A stretch of DNA of 64,000 nt, from NCBI GenBank assembly GCA_048595745.1, contig CP184361.1; one strand, 5' to 3'. The position numbers were made by a program, and so were the translations under genes. The notes beneath the pieces were generated by a model. It saw only the letters and a list, made by a program, of their open reading frames with translations, was not told the DNA's origin and searched no databases. Source of the DNA: Aquipseudomonas alcaligenes_A. Its GTDB lineage: Bacteria > Pseudomonadota > Gammaproteobacteria > Pseudomonadales > Pseudomonadaceae. Of this stretch, positions 53,128 through 61,630 are shown one piece after another (positions within the stretch are counted from its first letter, which is position 1; the number at the start of each line of letters is the position of its first letter).

Positions 53128-53829
53128 CTATATCTCTCTGCACCCTCTTCGCTCGAGAAGAAAACGTCGAGGCCTAGCCTTGCCTGAATCCCTTTCCTTG
53201 ACGTTAGCAATGTATTTGAGAGACTCCAGAGGGTTATCGAAAGGTAGCCCCCTTAGCTGATCCATTGGTAAGTCCCACCATTCACTGTGGCGAATAGCAT
53301 CCCGCAAAGCTTCTTCATCGAATCGCCAACGAATATGCTTGGCAGGATTACCGCCAACAATTTCATAAGGAGCAACATCCTTCGTAACCACAGCACCAGC
53401 AGCGATGACAGCGCCATCCCCTACCGTTATGCCGCTCAGAACTTTCGCACCCGCACCAATCCACACGTCATTACCTATCCGCGTGTCTGATTTTTTTGCG
53501 GTGTATTTCAGCCCTGCCGCCAAGTCATGCACAGGATGCGTAGTTAGCCAAGAGATTGGGTGTCCGTCAGCGATTAAGCCAAGCTGCACGTCTTGTCCGA
53601 TTGAGCAGAATCGCCCAATTTCCGATACAGATTGGAGCAATCCACTGCGAATATAACTGTACGCCCCTATTTTCAGGTTCGTCGATTTAAGTAAAACCTC
53701 GCCTAAACGAACACCCTCTTCAACTTCTATTCTTGCAGAGGATTTTATGGCGCGAAGACCAATCGCCAGCTTGACGTTGTTCTTCCTCAACCAGCGTTTC
53801 CAGTAATAATCACGCACTATGTTTAACAT
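53128..53829 (-). CDS. CatB-like hexapeptide-repeat O-acetyltransferase, atypical composition
   Basis: This is a left-handed beta-helix acetyltransferase of 233 residues. Hexapeptide repeats run through the middle (IGAYSYIRSGLLQSVSEIGRFCSIGQDVQLG, then IGNDVWIGAGAKVLSGITVGDGAVIAAGAVVTKDVAPYEIVGGNPAKHIRWRF), with the catalytic His in LTTHPVHD. Closest in look are CatB/VatD and sugar O-acetyltransferases of polysaccharide clusters. The gene is rich in A and T and uses codons such as ATA and TTA that neighbours avoid, so it was probably acquired. There is no clear ribosome site before the ATG. Chloramphenicol resistance cannot be inferred. Confidence 0.8.
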   Translation of the reverse strand: MLNIVRDYYWKRWLRKNNVKLAIGLRAIKSSARIEVEEGVRLGEVLLKSTNLKIGAYSYIRSGLLQSVSEIGRFCSIGQDVQLGLIADGHPISWLTTHPVHDLAAGLKYTAKKSDTRIGNDVWIGAGAKVLSGITVGDGAVIAAGAVVTKDVAPYEIVGGNPAKHIRWRFDEEALRDAIRHSEWWDLPMDQLRGLPFDNPLESLKYIANVKERDSGKARPRRFLLERRGCREI

Positions 53830-53842
53830 TAATAAGGGATCG

Positions 53843-54109
53843 CTACTCGCTGGATTTCTTCAGCTTGGGATTGGGAAAGAACTGCACCGGCTGGCCCTTG
53901 CTCGCCGGCGGCTTGGGCTCGGCCCGGTTGACCCGCGTGCCGAGCTCCTTGGGCACCGACTGGCCCTGGGCGTTGAGGGTGTCGGCGTAGCCGCAGGCCA
54001 CGCATTCGCGGTGCGGAGTGCCGTCCTCGTCCCACATCTTGATGGTGTCCTGGGCGCTGCACGCCGGGCACACGGCGCCGGCGATGAAGCGCTTCTTCGG
54101 CTCGCTCAT
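53843..54109 (-). CDS. YheV-like zinc-ribbon protein
   Basis: The 88-residue protein has two CxxC pairs (VCPACSAQDTIKMW and HRECVACGYAD, about residues 13-45), the rubredoxin-like zinc site of the YheV family. The C-terminal half is Lys/Pro-rich and probably disordered. The start overlaps the prlC stop (TGATG at 54111-54107), so it is translationally coupled to prlC. The same pair, prlC-yheV, is found in E. coli and pseudomonads; the role is unknown. Confidence 0.88.
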   Translation of the reverse strand: MSEPKKRFIAGAVCPACSAQDTIKMWDEDGTPHRECVACGYADTLNAQGQSVPKELGTRVNRAEPKPPASKGQPVQFFPNPKLKKSSE

Positions 54110-56157
54110 CACGCCGCCTCCTGGCTCAGGCCGAGGTGGCGCAGCAGGGCGTCGATGCTCGGCTCGCGGCCGCGGAAGTCGACGAACAGCACCATCGGCT
54201 CCTGCGAGCCGCCACGGGCCAGGATCGCCTCGCGGAAGGCGCGGCCAGTGGCCGGGTTGAGCACGCCTTCTTCCTCGAACTTGGAGAAGGCGTCGGCGGA
54301 CAGCACTTCGGCCCATTTGTAGCTGTAGTAACCGGCCGCGTAACCGCCGGCGAAGATGTGCGCGAAGCTGTTGGCGAAACGGTTGAAGGCCGGCGGACGC
54401 ACCACCGCCACCTCGTCGCGGATGCCTTCGAGCACCTGCAGCACGCTGCGGCCGTCGCCGTGGGTGGCATGCAGCTCGAAGTCGAACAGCGAGAACTCCA
54501 GTTGGCGCACCATCATCAGGCCGGACTGGAAGTTCTTCGCCGCCAGCATCTTGTCCAGCAACGCCTGCGGCAGCGCCTCGCCGGTCTCGTAGTGGCCGGA
54601 GATCAGCGCCAGGCCCTCGGGCTCCCAGCACCAGTTCTCCATGAACTGGCTGGGCAGCTCCACCGCGTCCCAGGCCACGCCGTTGATGCCGGAAGCACCG
54701 GCATGCTCGACGCGGGTCAGCAAGTGGTGCAGGCCATGGCCGAACTCGTGGAACAGGGTGGTGACCTCGTCGTGGGTCAGCAGCGCCGGCTTGCCGCCAA
54801 CGGCAGGGGTGAAGTTGCACACCAGGTTGGCCACCGGGCTGACCAGGCTGCCATCGGCGGCGCGGCGCTTGTCGCGGGCGCCGTCCATCCAGGCACCGCC
54901 GCGCTTGTTGGCGCGTGCGTAGAGGTCGAAGAAGAAGCGGCCGACATGCGCACCGTTCTCGCGAATCTCGAACAGGCGCACGTCCGGGTGCCAGGTGTCG
55001 AAGTCGTGCAGTTCCTTAATCTCGATGCCGTAGAGCTTCTGCACGATGGCGAACAGGCCGGACAGCACCCTGTCGATCGGGAACCAGGCGCGCACTTCCT
55101 CCTGGGAGATGCTGTAGCGCTGCTGGCGCAGCTTCTCGCTGAAGTAGCCGACGTCCCAGCTCGCAAGGTCCTGCACGCCCTGTTCGGCGGCGAAGGCCTT
55201 GAGCTCGGCCAGGTCCTGCTCGGCGAACGGCTTGCTGCGCACCGCCAGGTCGCGCAGGAAGTGCAGCACCTGCTCGGTGGACTCGGCCATCTTGCTGGCC
55301 AGGGAGAGCTCGCTGTAGTGGGCGAAGCCGAGCAGGCGCGCCAGTTCCTGGCGCAGGTCGAGGATCTCGGCCATCACCGGACCATTGTCGTGCTGGCCGG
55401 CGTTCGGCCCCTGGTCGGAGGCGCGGGTGCAGTAGGCGGTGTAGACCTCTTCGCGCAGGGCGCGGTCGTCGGCGTAGGTCATCACCGCGTAGTAGCTGGG
55501 GAATTCCAGGGTGATCAGCCAGCCGTCCAGTTCCTTGGCCTGCGCGGCCTGGGCCATCTGCGCCTTGGCCGAGTCGGTAAGGCCGGCGAGAGCCGCTTCA
55601 TCGGTAATGTGCTTGGTCCAGGCCTGGGTGGCGTCCAGCAGCTGGTTGGAGAAGCGGCTGGCCAGCTCGGACAGCTTCATCTGGATCTCGCCATAGCGCT
55701 TCTGCTGCTCGGCCGGCAGGTCGATGCCGGACAGACGGAAGTCGCGCAGGGCGTGGTCGAGGATGGTCTTCTGCGCGACGTCGAAACCGGCGGCCGCCGG
55801 GCTCTTGGCCAGCGCGTCGTAGGCCTCGAACAGCGGCTTGTTCTGGCCCATCTCGGTCCAGTATTCCGACAGCTTGGGCAGGCAGGCCTCGTAGGCGGCA
55901 CGCAGCTCGGCGTTGTTGCACACCGCGTTGAGGTGGCTGACCGGGCCCCAGGCGCGGCCCAGGCGCGCGTTCAGCTCATCCAGTGCCAGCACCAGGCCGT
56001 CCCAGCTCGGGCTGGTCTGCTGGGTCTTGAGCAGCTCGGCGATGGCCACGCGGCTGTCGGCGAGAATCTGCTCGACGGCCGGCTCGACATGCTCGGGCTT
56101 GATCTGGGAGTAGGGCGGCAGGTCGAAGTCTTGCAGCAGGGGATTGGCAGCGGTCAC
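54109..56157 (-). CDS. prlC: Oligopeptidase A (PrlC), M3 family
   Basis: This cytoplasmic zinc metallopeptidase degrades short peptides, including cleaved signal peptides. The 682-residue protein has the zinc motif HEFGHGLHH (about 466-474) within TTLFHEFGHGLHHLLTRVEH, and further family blocks (GRFFFDLYARANKRGGAWM, ELPSQFMENWCWE). I chose the GTG at 56157 (VTAANPLLQDFDLPPY), which matches the family start; a longer frame from 56259 crosses the gene on the other strand. The stop overlaps the zinc-ribbon gene. Confidence 0.94.
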   Translation of the reverse strand: MTAANPLLQDFDLPPYSQIKPEHVEPAVEQILADSRVAIAELLKTQQTSPSWDGLVLALDELNARLGRAWGPVSHLNAVCNNAELRAAYEACLPKLSEYWTEMGQNKPLFEAYDALAKSPAAAGFDVAQKTILDHALRDFRLSGIDLPAEQQKRYGEIQMKLSELASRFSNQLLDATQAWTKHITDEAALAGLTDSAKAQMAQAAQAKELDGWLITLEFPSYYAVMTYADDRALREEVYTAYCTRASDQGPNAGQHDNGPVMAEILDLRQELARLLGFAHYSELSLASKMAESTEQVLHFLRDLAVRSKPFAEQDLAELKAFAAEQGVQDLASWDVGYFSEKLRQQRYSISQEEVRAWFPIDRVLSGLFAIVQKLYGIEIKELHDFDTWHPDVRLFEIRENGAHVGRFFFDLYARANKRGGAWMDGARDKRRAADGSLVSPVANLVCNFTPAVGGKPALLTHDEVTTLFHEFGHGLHHLLTRVEHAGASGINGVAWDAVELPSQFMENWCWEPEGLALISGHYETGEALPQALLDKMLAAKNFQSGLMMVRQLEFSLFDFELHATHGDGRSVLQVLEGIRDEVAVVRPPAFNRFANSFAHIFAGGYAAGYYSYKWAEVLSADAFSKFEEEGVLNPATGRAFREAILARGGSQEPMVLFVDFRGREPSIDALLRHLGLSQEAA

Positions 56158-56281
56158 GGCGAGGCACCTTTGGATACGCGAATGCAGAACAGGTTTATGG
56201 GGCCGCCAGCGGCCTTTCACAACCTCGATGGCCGGCATGTTAATTACAATCTGCGACAACCGCAGCCTGAAGGAGACTATC

Positions 56282-56824
56282 GTGGCGATTCGAACTTACC
56301 GGGGTACCACTCCACAGCTGGGCCCGCGCGCCTTCGTCGACGCCTCGGCCGTGGTGCTCGGCGACGTGGTGCTGGGCGAGGACGCCTCAGTGTGGCCGAT
56401 GGCCGTGGTGCGCGGCGACATGCACCGGATCAGGATCGGCAACCGCACCAGCGTGCAGGACGGCAGCGTGCTGCACATCACCCACGCCGGGCCCTTCAAC
56501 CCGGACGGTTACCCGCTGCTGATCGGCGATGAAGTGACCATCGGCCACAACGTCACCCTGCACGGCTGCACCCTGGGCAACCGCATTCTGGTCGGCATGG
56601 GCAGCATCGTGATGGACGGTGCGCTGGTCGAGGACGAGGTAGTGATCGGCGCCGGCTCCCTGGTGCCACCGGGCAAGGTGCTGCAGAGCGGCTACCTGTA
56701 CGTCGGCAGCCCGGTGAAGCAGGCCCGCGCCCTGACTGACCAGGAGCGCACGTTCTTCGCCTACAGCGCGGCCAACTACGTGAAGCTCAAGGACCTGCAC
56801 CTGGCCGAGGGCTACGACCAATGA
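56282..56824 (+). CDS. Gamma-carbonic-anhydrase-like protein (YrdA family)
   Basis: This left-handed beta-helix trimeric protein has 180 residues. Zinc His residues are in VLHITHAGPFN and IGHNVTLHGC; the usual Arg and Asp of the family are in VVRGDMHRIRIGNRTSVQDG. Whether it acts as a carbonic anhydrase is unknown; YrdA-type proteins are often poor enzymes. I chose GTG 56282 because AAGGAG precedes it. It is divergent from prlC and overlaps the next gene by four bases (ATGA). Confidence 0.9.
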   Translation: MAIRTYRGTTPQLGPRAFVDASAVVLGDVVLGEDASVWPMAVVRGDMHRIRIGNRTSVQDGSVLHITHAGPFNPDGYPLLIGDEVTIGHNVTLHGCTLGNRILVGMGSIVMDGALVEDEVVIGAGSLVPPGKVLQSGYLYVGSPVKQARALTDQERTFFAYSAANYVKLKDLHLAEGYDQ

Positions 56825-57243
56825 AACGCCTGACGATCTGCCTGCTGAGTCTGCTGCCGGGGCTGGCCCTGGCCGACGATGTGCGCTGCCTGCAATCGAC
56901 CGGCGACAAGCCGATCCAGCTGCAGATGACCCTGTTCACCGACGCGGATGGAGGCTGGCAGGGCGCCGGGCAGGTGCAGTACCGCGGTCAGCCCGCCAGC
57001 CTGCCGATCGTGTTCAAGGACAGCGAGGAGGTGATGGCCGTCGAAGACCGCCCCTCGGAGTTCCGCAGCACCTGGCTGGAAGTGCTGCCGGACGAGGAGC
57101 GGATCGGCGGACGCTATGCGTTCCACCATCAGGGCGCCGTGGTGTTTGCCTTCAGCTACAGCAACGGGCGCAACGGCAAGCGCTTCGACTTCGCAGAACG
57201 CCCTGAACTGCTGGGCGAAGACGGTCAGTGTCACTGGCAATGA
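56821..57243 (+). CDS. Exported hypothetical protein coupled to the YrdA-like gene
   Basis: I do not recognise a family. The 140-residue precursor has a signal peptide (MKRLTICLLSLLPGLALA) and a small periplasmic beta-rich domain with two cysteines (DDVRCLQSTG near the start, GQCHWQ at the end) that may form a disulfide. The start overlaps the stop of the gamma-carbonic-anhydrase gene. Confidence 0.82.
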   Translation: MKRLTICLLSLLPGLALADDVRCLQSTGDKPIQLQMTLFTDADGGWQGAGQVQYRGQPASLPIVFKDSEEVMAVEDRPSEFRSTWLEVLPDEERIGGRYAFHHQGAVVFAFSYSNGRNGKRFDFAERPELLGEDGQCHWQ

Positions 57244-57314
57244 CCGGGCGCACAGCAGCCGAAGCAACTGGCGGTTAAGCTGCGCGCGTACCCGCTGCCG
57301 AAAAGGAAGTCCCC

Positions 57315-58244
57315 GTGCACGCCAACCCGTTCGCCACCCTCCCGGCCGAATCCACTTCCGGCGCCCAAGAAGCCACGCGCCAGCCGCGGGCCTTTGCCCT
57401 GGCCGCGAGCCTGGCCACCCTGCTGAGCATCATGCTGGGCAGCCTGGTCGCGCAGCTGCGCTATCCGCAGTACGCGGAGTACCTGCTGGACAACCTGCAC
57501 AGCCACCTGCCCGCCTGGTGCTTTTCGATCCTGCTGGCCGCACTGACCGCCGCGTTGCTCAGCCGCGGTTACCTGGAACGACACGGCAGCACCTTGAGCC
57601 GCCCCATGCCCCTGCTGCTGGGTCTCGCCATCGCGCTGCTGGTGGTCGGCCAGGCCTATGGCCTGCTCGCCGGTCTGTTGCTCGGCAACGTCTACCAGTG
57701 GATCAGCGACAGCTCGCTACCGGCGACCCTGATCCAGGAGTCGCTGGGCCTGCTCGACTTCGCCCTCACCTGCGTGCTGCCCCTGTGGCTGTGCCTGCGC
57801 CTGGGGGCGAAGACGCCCGCTGCAGCGGGGTTCGTACCGCGCCATGAAGCCGCGCTGCTGCTGGCCCTGAGCATCGCCCTGCTGAGCCTGAAGGGATTGC
57901 TGCTGGTGCCGCTGTACCTGCAGGAGGGCGGCTGGGTGAGCCTGGTGTACTTCGCCCCGCTGCTCTACGGCGCGCTGGTGTTCGCCTGCGCCTGGCAGAC
58001 CCTGCCGCCCCGGCTGGCGCGAATCCGGCCTGGACAGCTGGTGCTGACTGCACTGGTGATCTTCCTGGCCTGGCTGCTGGTCCACCTGCTGGTGGCCGGC
58101 GTGCTGCTGGTGGCCGCCTTCAGCGGCAGCGATGCGCTGCTGCAGCCGGCACCGCTGATCATCGCCGGCCTCGCCGTGCTGGCCCTGCTGTGGCCGCTGA
58201 CCCTGCTGGGCCTGCGCTGGATCTACCGCGCCGAGGCGGCCTGA
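57315..58244 (+). CDS. Hypothetical membrane protein with about eight helices
   Basis: No family is recognised. The 309-residue protein starts with GTG after AAGGAAG. It has about eight hydrophobic segments over residues 28-305, including ALAASLATLLSIMLGSLVAQL, AWCFSILLAALTAALLSRGYL and LVLTALVIFLAWLLVHLLVAGVLLVAAFSG. It is Leu/Ala-rich with few conserved polar residues in the helices, so no transport role is suggested. It ends seven bases before the broken DUF1161 gene on the other strand. Confidence 0.75.
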   Translation: MHANPFATLPAESTSGAQEATRQPRAFALAASLATLLSIMLGSLVAQLRYPQYAEYLLDNLHSHLPAWCFSILLAALTAALLSRGYLERHGSTLSRPMPLLLGLAIALLVVGQAYGLLAGLLLGNVYQWISDSSLPATLIQESLGLLDFALTCVLPLWLCLRLGAKTPAAAGFVPRHEAALLLALSIALLSLKGLLLVPLYLQEGGWVSLVYFAPLLYGALVFACAWQTLPPRLARIRPGQLVLTALVIFLAWLLVHLLVAGVLLVAAFSGSDALLQPAPLIIAGLAVLALLWPLTLLGLRWIYRAEAA

Positions 58245-58250
58245 TCCGCC

Positions 58251-58481
58251 TCAGTCGTTCTTCTGGTAGATGATCTTCTGGCTGCCATTCTGACAGCTGC
58301 CGACCACGATGGCGGGGTCCTTGACCTCGCCAGCCGGCACGATTTCAAGGGTGTAGCTGTTCACCCGTGCGGCCTGGATCTTCACTTCGATCTACTGCTT
58401 CAGCTCCTCGCAGGGCTTGGGCGCGGCCAGGGCGCCGCCGCACAGCATCAGGGCCATGGTGGCCGTCACTAGGCGTTTCAT
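58251..58481 (-). pseudogene. DUF1161 family exported protein, interrupted by an amber codon
   Basis: A complete 77-codon frame runs from ATG 58481 (preceded by GAGGAG) to TGA 58251. It gives a signal peptide (MKRLVTATMALMLCGGALA) and a mature part PKPCEELKQ then IEVKIQAARVNSYTLEIVPAGEVKDP to NGSQKIIYQKND, the DUF1161 pattern with both conserved cysteines. Codon 30 (58394-58392) is TAG, where relatives have a sense codon. The rest of the frame shows no decay. This is a recent nonsense mutation, a readthrough site, or a sequence error. Confidence 0.8.
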
Positions 58482-58515
58482 CCGTTACTCCTCACTGGGG
58501 GCTGGTTTGTCAGTT

Positions 58516-59580
58516 CTAGTTCGACCCGGCCAGAGCCGCCAGCGCTCGCTCGCGCTCGACCAACGGCAGCTCGCCCAGCTCGGCGGCACGTTGGTAGAAC
58601 GCCGCCCAGTCGCCGCCGGCCTGCTCGAACAACGTAGCGAAGGCCGGCACCCACTGGTCGTAGAGGCCGAAGGGCAGCAGGCGGGCGTTGTTCAGCGGGG
58701 CGTTGATCCAGGCGTCGTAGCGCGCATCGCCACCCCACTGGGCGTCACGCAGGGTGCGGTACTCGGCGCGCAGGCGCTCGAACTCGGCGACCTTGCCAGC
58801 GCGCTTGCCGGTATCGTCCAGCGGACCGTCGTACAGCGCCTGCAGGCGCTCGCGGCTGGCCAGGATCAGCGCGGTGAACTGGCGGCGCATGCGCGCTTCC
58901 TGCACATCGTCGGCGGCCAGGCCACGGGCGGCGCGCCACTGGCGCAGGCCCTGCTGCTCGACGAAGCTGGCGAAGGACTCGTTGAACGCCGTGTCGTCCT
59001 GCACATACAGCTGCTGGTGGGCCAGCTCGTGGAAGATCACCGCGGCCAGGCGCTGGTCGTCCCAGCGCAGCATGGTGTTGAGGATGGGGTCGGCGAACCA
59101 GCCCAGGGTCGAGTAGGCCTCGATGCCGGCCACATAGGTGTCGAGCCCCTCGGCCTGCAGCAGGGCGGCGGCGCCCCGCGCGCGCCCCTGCTGGTAGTAG
59201 CCGCGGTAGGCCACGCAGCCGGCAATCGGGAAGCAGTGGGTCAGCGGCTGCAGCGACAGCTCCGGCGTGGCGAACACATTCCACACCACATAGGGCCGCT
59301 GCAGGTCGGCGTACAGGCGGTAGCTGCGGTTGTCCGGCAGGCCCAGCTCGGTGCTGGCGAAGCTGCGCGCCTGCTGGGCCAGGGCCAGGCGCCGCTTGAG
59401 TTCGGGTTCGGTCTGCGGCGCGGCGAGCAGCTCGGCCACCGGCTGGCGCGCGGCCAGCAGGTCGATCTGGCCACGGCTGACCTGGGCGTAGTAATCGAGG
59501 CTGGCACAACCGTTCAGCAGGACGCCGCATAGCAGGGGAACCAGCCACCGCAAAGGGCGGTCGAGAAGGGCAATAGGCAT
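58516..59580 (-). CDS. Aminopeptidase-family (PF10023-type) zinc protease lipoprotein
   Basis: The 354-residue protein has a lipoprotein signal (PLLCGVLLNGCASL, Cys25). The catalytic zinc motif is in VIFHELAHQQLYV (HELAH, about 188-192), with NESFASFVEQQGLRQW downstream giving a possible third ligand. This matches the predicted aminopeptidase lipoprotein family common in proteobacteria; the substrate is unknown. It is divergent from the small lipoprotein gene at 59624. Confidence 0.85.
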   Translation of the reverse strand: MPIALLDRPLRWLVPLLCGVLLNGCASLDYYAQVSRGQIDLLAARQPVAELLAAPQTEPELKRRLALAQQARSFASTELGLPDNRSYRLYADLQRPYVVWNVFATPELSLQPLTHCFPIAGCVAYRGYYQQGRARGAAALLQAEGLDTYVAGIEAYSTLGWFADPILNTMLRWDDQRLAAVIFHELAHQQLYVQDDTAFNESFASFVEQQGLRQWRAARGLAADDVQEARMRRQFTALILASRERLQALYDGPLDDTGKRAGKVAEFERLRAEYRTLRDAQWGGDARYDAWINAPLNNARLLPFGLYDQWVPAFATLFEQAGGDWAAFYQRAAELGELPLVERERALAALAGSN

Positions 59581-59623
59581 TGCGCGAGACTAGTGCATTG
59601 TCGCGCCCCCAAGGAAGCCCGCC

Positions 59624-60025
59624 ATGCGCCTACTGCTGCTCAGCCCCCTGCCCCTGGTCCTCGGCGGCTGCGCCCTGTTACCAGCCTGGCACGACCCCGC
59701 TCAGGCCTGGATCGACCTGGCGCCGGGTCTGCAGGCGGTGCGGGTGGATGAGCGGATGCTGGAGGATTCGCGCTACTTCCAGGTGCCTCCGGGGCGTCAT
59801 GCACTGCAGATGCGCCTGCGCTTCGAGGTGGCACCCACCGACATCGGCGGCGCGCAGGCGCTGCCGCGCACCTGCCTGCTCGAACTGGACTATGCCGAGT
59901 TCAGCGCCGGCCAGCGCTACCGGCTGGAGGCCGGCCACCGCGGCTTTCGCCCCTGGGCGCAACTGCGCGACGCGCAGGATCGTCCTTTGGCGCGCGCACG
60001 CGAGGGGCGCTGCGGCGAGGTCTGA
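59624..60025 (+). CDS. Small lipoprotein, copy 1 of a tandem pair
   Basis: The 133-residue protein has a lipobox VLGGCALL (Cys16). The mature part has AWIDLAPGLQAVRVDER, a strand-rich core RYFQVPPGRHALQMRLRFEV, TCLLELDYAEFSAGQRYRLEAG and a final Cys (EGRCGEV). It is clearly related to the next gene; no domain name is known to me. The fold looks like a small beta-sandwich, which is an inference from strand pattern. Confidence 0.8.
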   Translation: MRLLLLSPLPLVLGGCALLPAWHDPAQAWIDLAPGLQAVRVDERMLEDSRYFQVPPGRHALQMRLRFEVAPTDIGGAQALPRTCLLELDYAEFSAGQRYRLEAGHRGFRPWAQLRDAQDRPLARAREGRCGEV

Positions 60026-60063
60026 TCGGCGTTATGCTCAACCACCACCCCGAGGATTGCACC

Positions 60064-60486
60064 ATGCGTACACCCCTGCTGCTGTCCCTGCTCACCCTCA
60101 GCGCCTGCGCCAGCCCGCTGCCGCCGCCCGACGCGGGCAAGGCCTGGGTCGATCTCTACGCCACGGCGGGCTACACCCTGATGGCGCATCGCCTGGACGA
60201 CCAGCGCTGGCCCGACGGCCGCTATTTCCAGGTCGACCCCGGCGCACATCAGCTGGATGTGCGCTTCCAGTTCGAGGTAGCCGGCGGTGGCGGCGGCGAC
60301 GAATTCAACGGCGAACCGGTGCAGATGACCTGCCACCTGCGCTTCGATTACGACGGCTTCGCCGCCGGCCAGCGCTACCGCATCGAGGCACGGCCGCTGC
60401 AGTACAAGGCCCAGGGCTGGCTGTACGGCGCGGACCGCCAGGTGCTGGCGCGGGCCGAGGTGCTGCGCTGCAACACCTTCGGCTGA
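60064..60486 (+). CDS. Small lipoprotein, copy 2 of a tandem pair
   Basis: The 140-residue protein has lipobox TLSACASP (Cys15). It shares with copy 1 the segments AWVDL, GRYFQVDPGAHQLDVRFQFEV, TCHLRFDYDGFAAGQRYRIEA and a final Cys in EVLRCNTFG. I chose ATG 60064 because it gives a clean lipoprotein signal; the frame opens ten codons earlier. It starts 38 bases after copy 1. Confidence 0.8.
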   Translation: MRTPLLLSLLTLSACASPLPPPDAGKAWVDLYATAGYTLMAHRLDDQRWPDGRYFQVDPGAHQLDVRFQFEVAGGGGGDEFNGEPVQMTCHLRFDYDGFAAGQRYRIEARPLQYKAQGWLYGADRQVLARAEVLRCNTFG

Positions 60487-60498
60487 CGGCATGCTTCC

Positions 60499-60519
60499 CC
60501 CTCTCCCCCTGGGAGAGGG
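60499..60519. repeat. Intergenic palindrome of the CCCTCTCCC...GGGAGAGGG class
   Basis: A 9-bp perfect inverted repeat (CCCTCTCCC 60499-60507 with GGGAGAGGG 60511-60519), followed by CCAGGGGTGAGGGG. This motif occurs widely between convergent genes in proteobacteria, where it probably acts as a transcript end or repetitive element. Confidence 0.6.
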
Positions 60520-60570
60520 CCAGGGGTGAGGGGCTCTCACCGCCTGATTCTTTCCCCAGCCGCTGCCCGC

Positions 60571-61569
60571 CTAGCGCAGACCAGCGGCTATCTCGAAGCT
60601 GCGCAGGCGGTGCTCGGGCTGGTACAGGTCGCAGGTGAAGATCAGCTCGTCGGCACCGGTCTGCTCCAGCAGCACCTCCAGGCGCGCACGCACCTTCTGC
60701 GGGCCGCCGATCACCGCCAGACCGAGGAAATCGCCCACCGCCGCCTGCTCGTGCGGCTGCCAGCGGCCGGCCATGCTCTCCACCGGCGGGCGCAGCACCA
60801 GGCTCTCGCCACGCATCAGCGCCAGCACGCGCTGGTAGGCGCTGGTGGCAAGGAACTCGGCTTCCTCGTCGCTGGGCGCGGCGATCAGCGGCACACCGAT
60901 CATGGCGTAAGGCTTGTCGAGCGCGGCCGAGGGGCGGAAGTTCTCGCGATAGATGCGCAGCGCCTGGTGCAGGTAGCGCGGTGCGAAGTGCGAAGCGAAG
61001 GCGTAGGGCAGGCCACGCTCGGCGGCCAGCTGGGCGCTGAACAGGCTGGAGCCGAGCAGCCAGATGGGGATGCCGCTGTCCATGCCGGGCAGGGCGATCA
61101 CTTGCTGCCCGGGCTGACGCGGGCCGAGCAGGGCCTGCAGTTCGGCGACGTCCTCGGGAAAATCGTCCGGGCTGCCCAGACGGTCGCGGCGCAGGGCGCG
61201 GGCGGTGGCCTGGTCGGCGCCCGGCGCGCGGCCGAGGCCCAGCTCGATGCGCCCGGGGTAGAGCGCGGCAAGGGTGCCGAACTGCTCGGCCACCACCAGC
61301 GGCGCATGGTTGGGCAGCATCACCCCGCCGGAACCCAGGCGCAGGGTGGTGGTATTGGCCGCCAGGTAGCCGAGCAACACGGCGGTGGCGGAGCTGGCGA
61401 TACCCTCCATGTTGTGGTGCTCGGCCACCCACAGGCGTGAGAAGCCGAGCCGCTCCACATGCCGCGCCAGGTCCAGCGAGCGGCGCAGGGCAGGGCCCGG
61501 ACCAACGTCGTCGTCGCGCATGGGCGCCAGGTCGAGTACGGCGAAAGGGGTGTGGGACAGCTGGCTCAT
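60571..61569 (-). CDS. Luciferase-like (LLM class) flavin-dependent oxidoreductase
   Basis: This is a TIM-barrel monooxygenase-type protein of 332 residues. Family blocks: FSRLWVAEHHNMEGIASSATAVLLGYLAANT, LRLGSGGVMLPNHAPLVVAEQFGTLAALYPGRIELGLGRAPG, and IWLLGSSLFSAQLAAERGLPYAFASHFAPR. This is the MsnO8/YhbW-type subgroup that uses FMN. The substrate cannot be predicted. It converges on the lipoprotein pair and lies 61 bases upstream of nothing else on its strand; the DsbA-like gene follows in the same direction at 61631. Confidence 0.88.
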   Translation of the reverse strand: MSQLSHTPFAVLDLAPMRDDDVGPGPALRRSLDLARHVERLGFSRLWVAEHHNMEGIASSATAVLLGYLAANTTTLRLGSGGVMLPNHAPLVVAEQFGTLAALYPGRIELGLGRAPGADQATARALRRDRLGSPDDFPEDVAELQALLGPRQPGQQVIALPGMDSGIPIWLLGSSLFSAQLAAERGLPYAFASHFAPRYLHQALRIYRENFRPSAALDKPYAMIGVPLIAAPSDEEAEFLATSAYQRVLALMRGESLVLRPPVESMAGRWQPHEQAAVGDFLGLAVIGGPQKVRARLEVLLEQTGADELIFTCDLYQPEHRLRSFEIAAGLR

Positions 61570-61630
61570 GGGCGCCTCCTCGGGTCGAACTTCCTATATG
61601 GGGGCACGACCAGCGAAGGCAAGCCGCCGC

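Noticed and set aside
52815..53842. Genomic island or prophage remnant around the acetyltransferase
   Set aside because: No integrase, transposase, tRNA, attachment repeat or second foreign gene was found; only one atypical gene and a short AT-rich flank.
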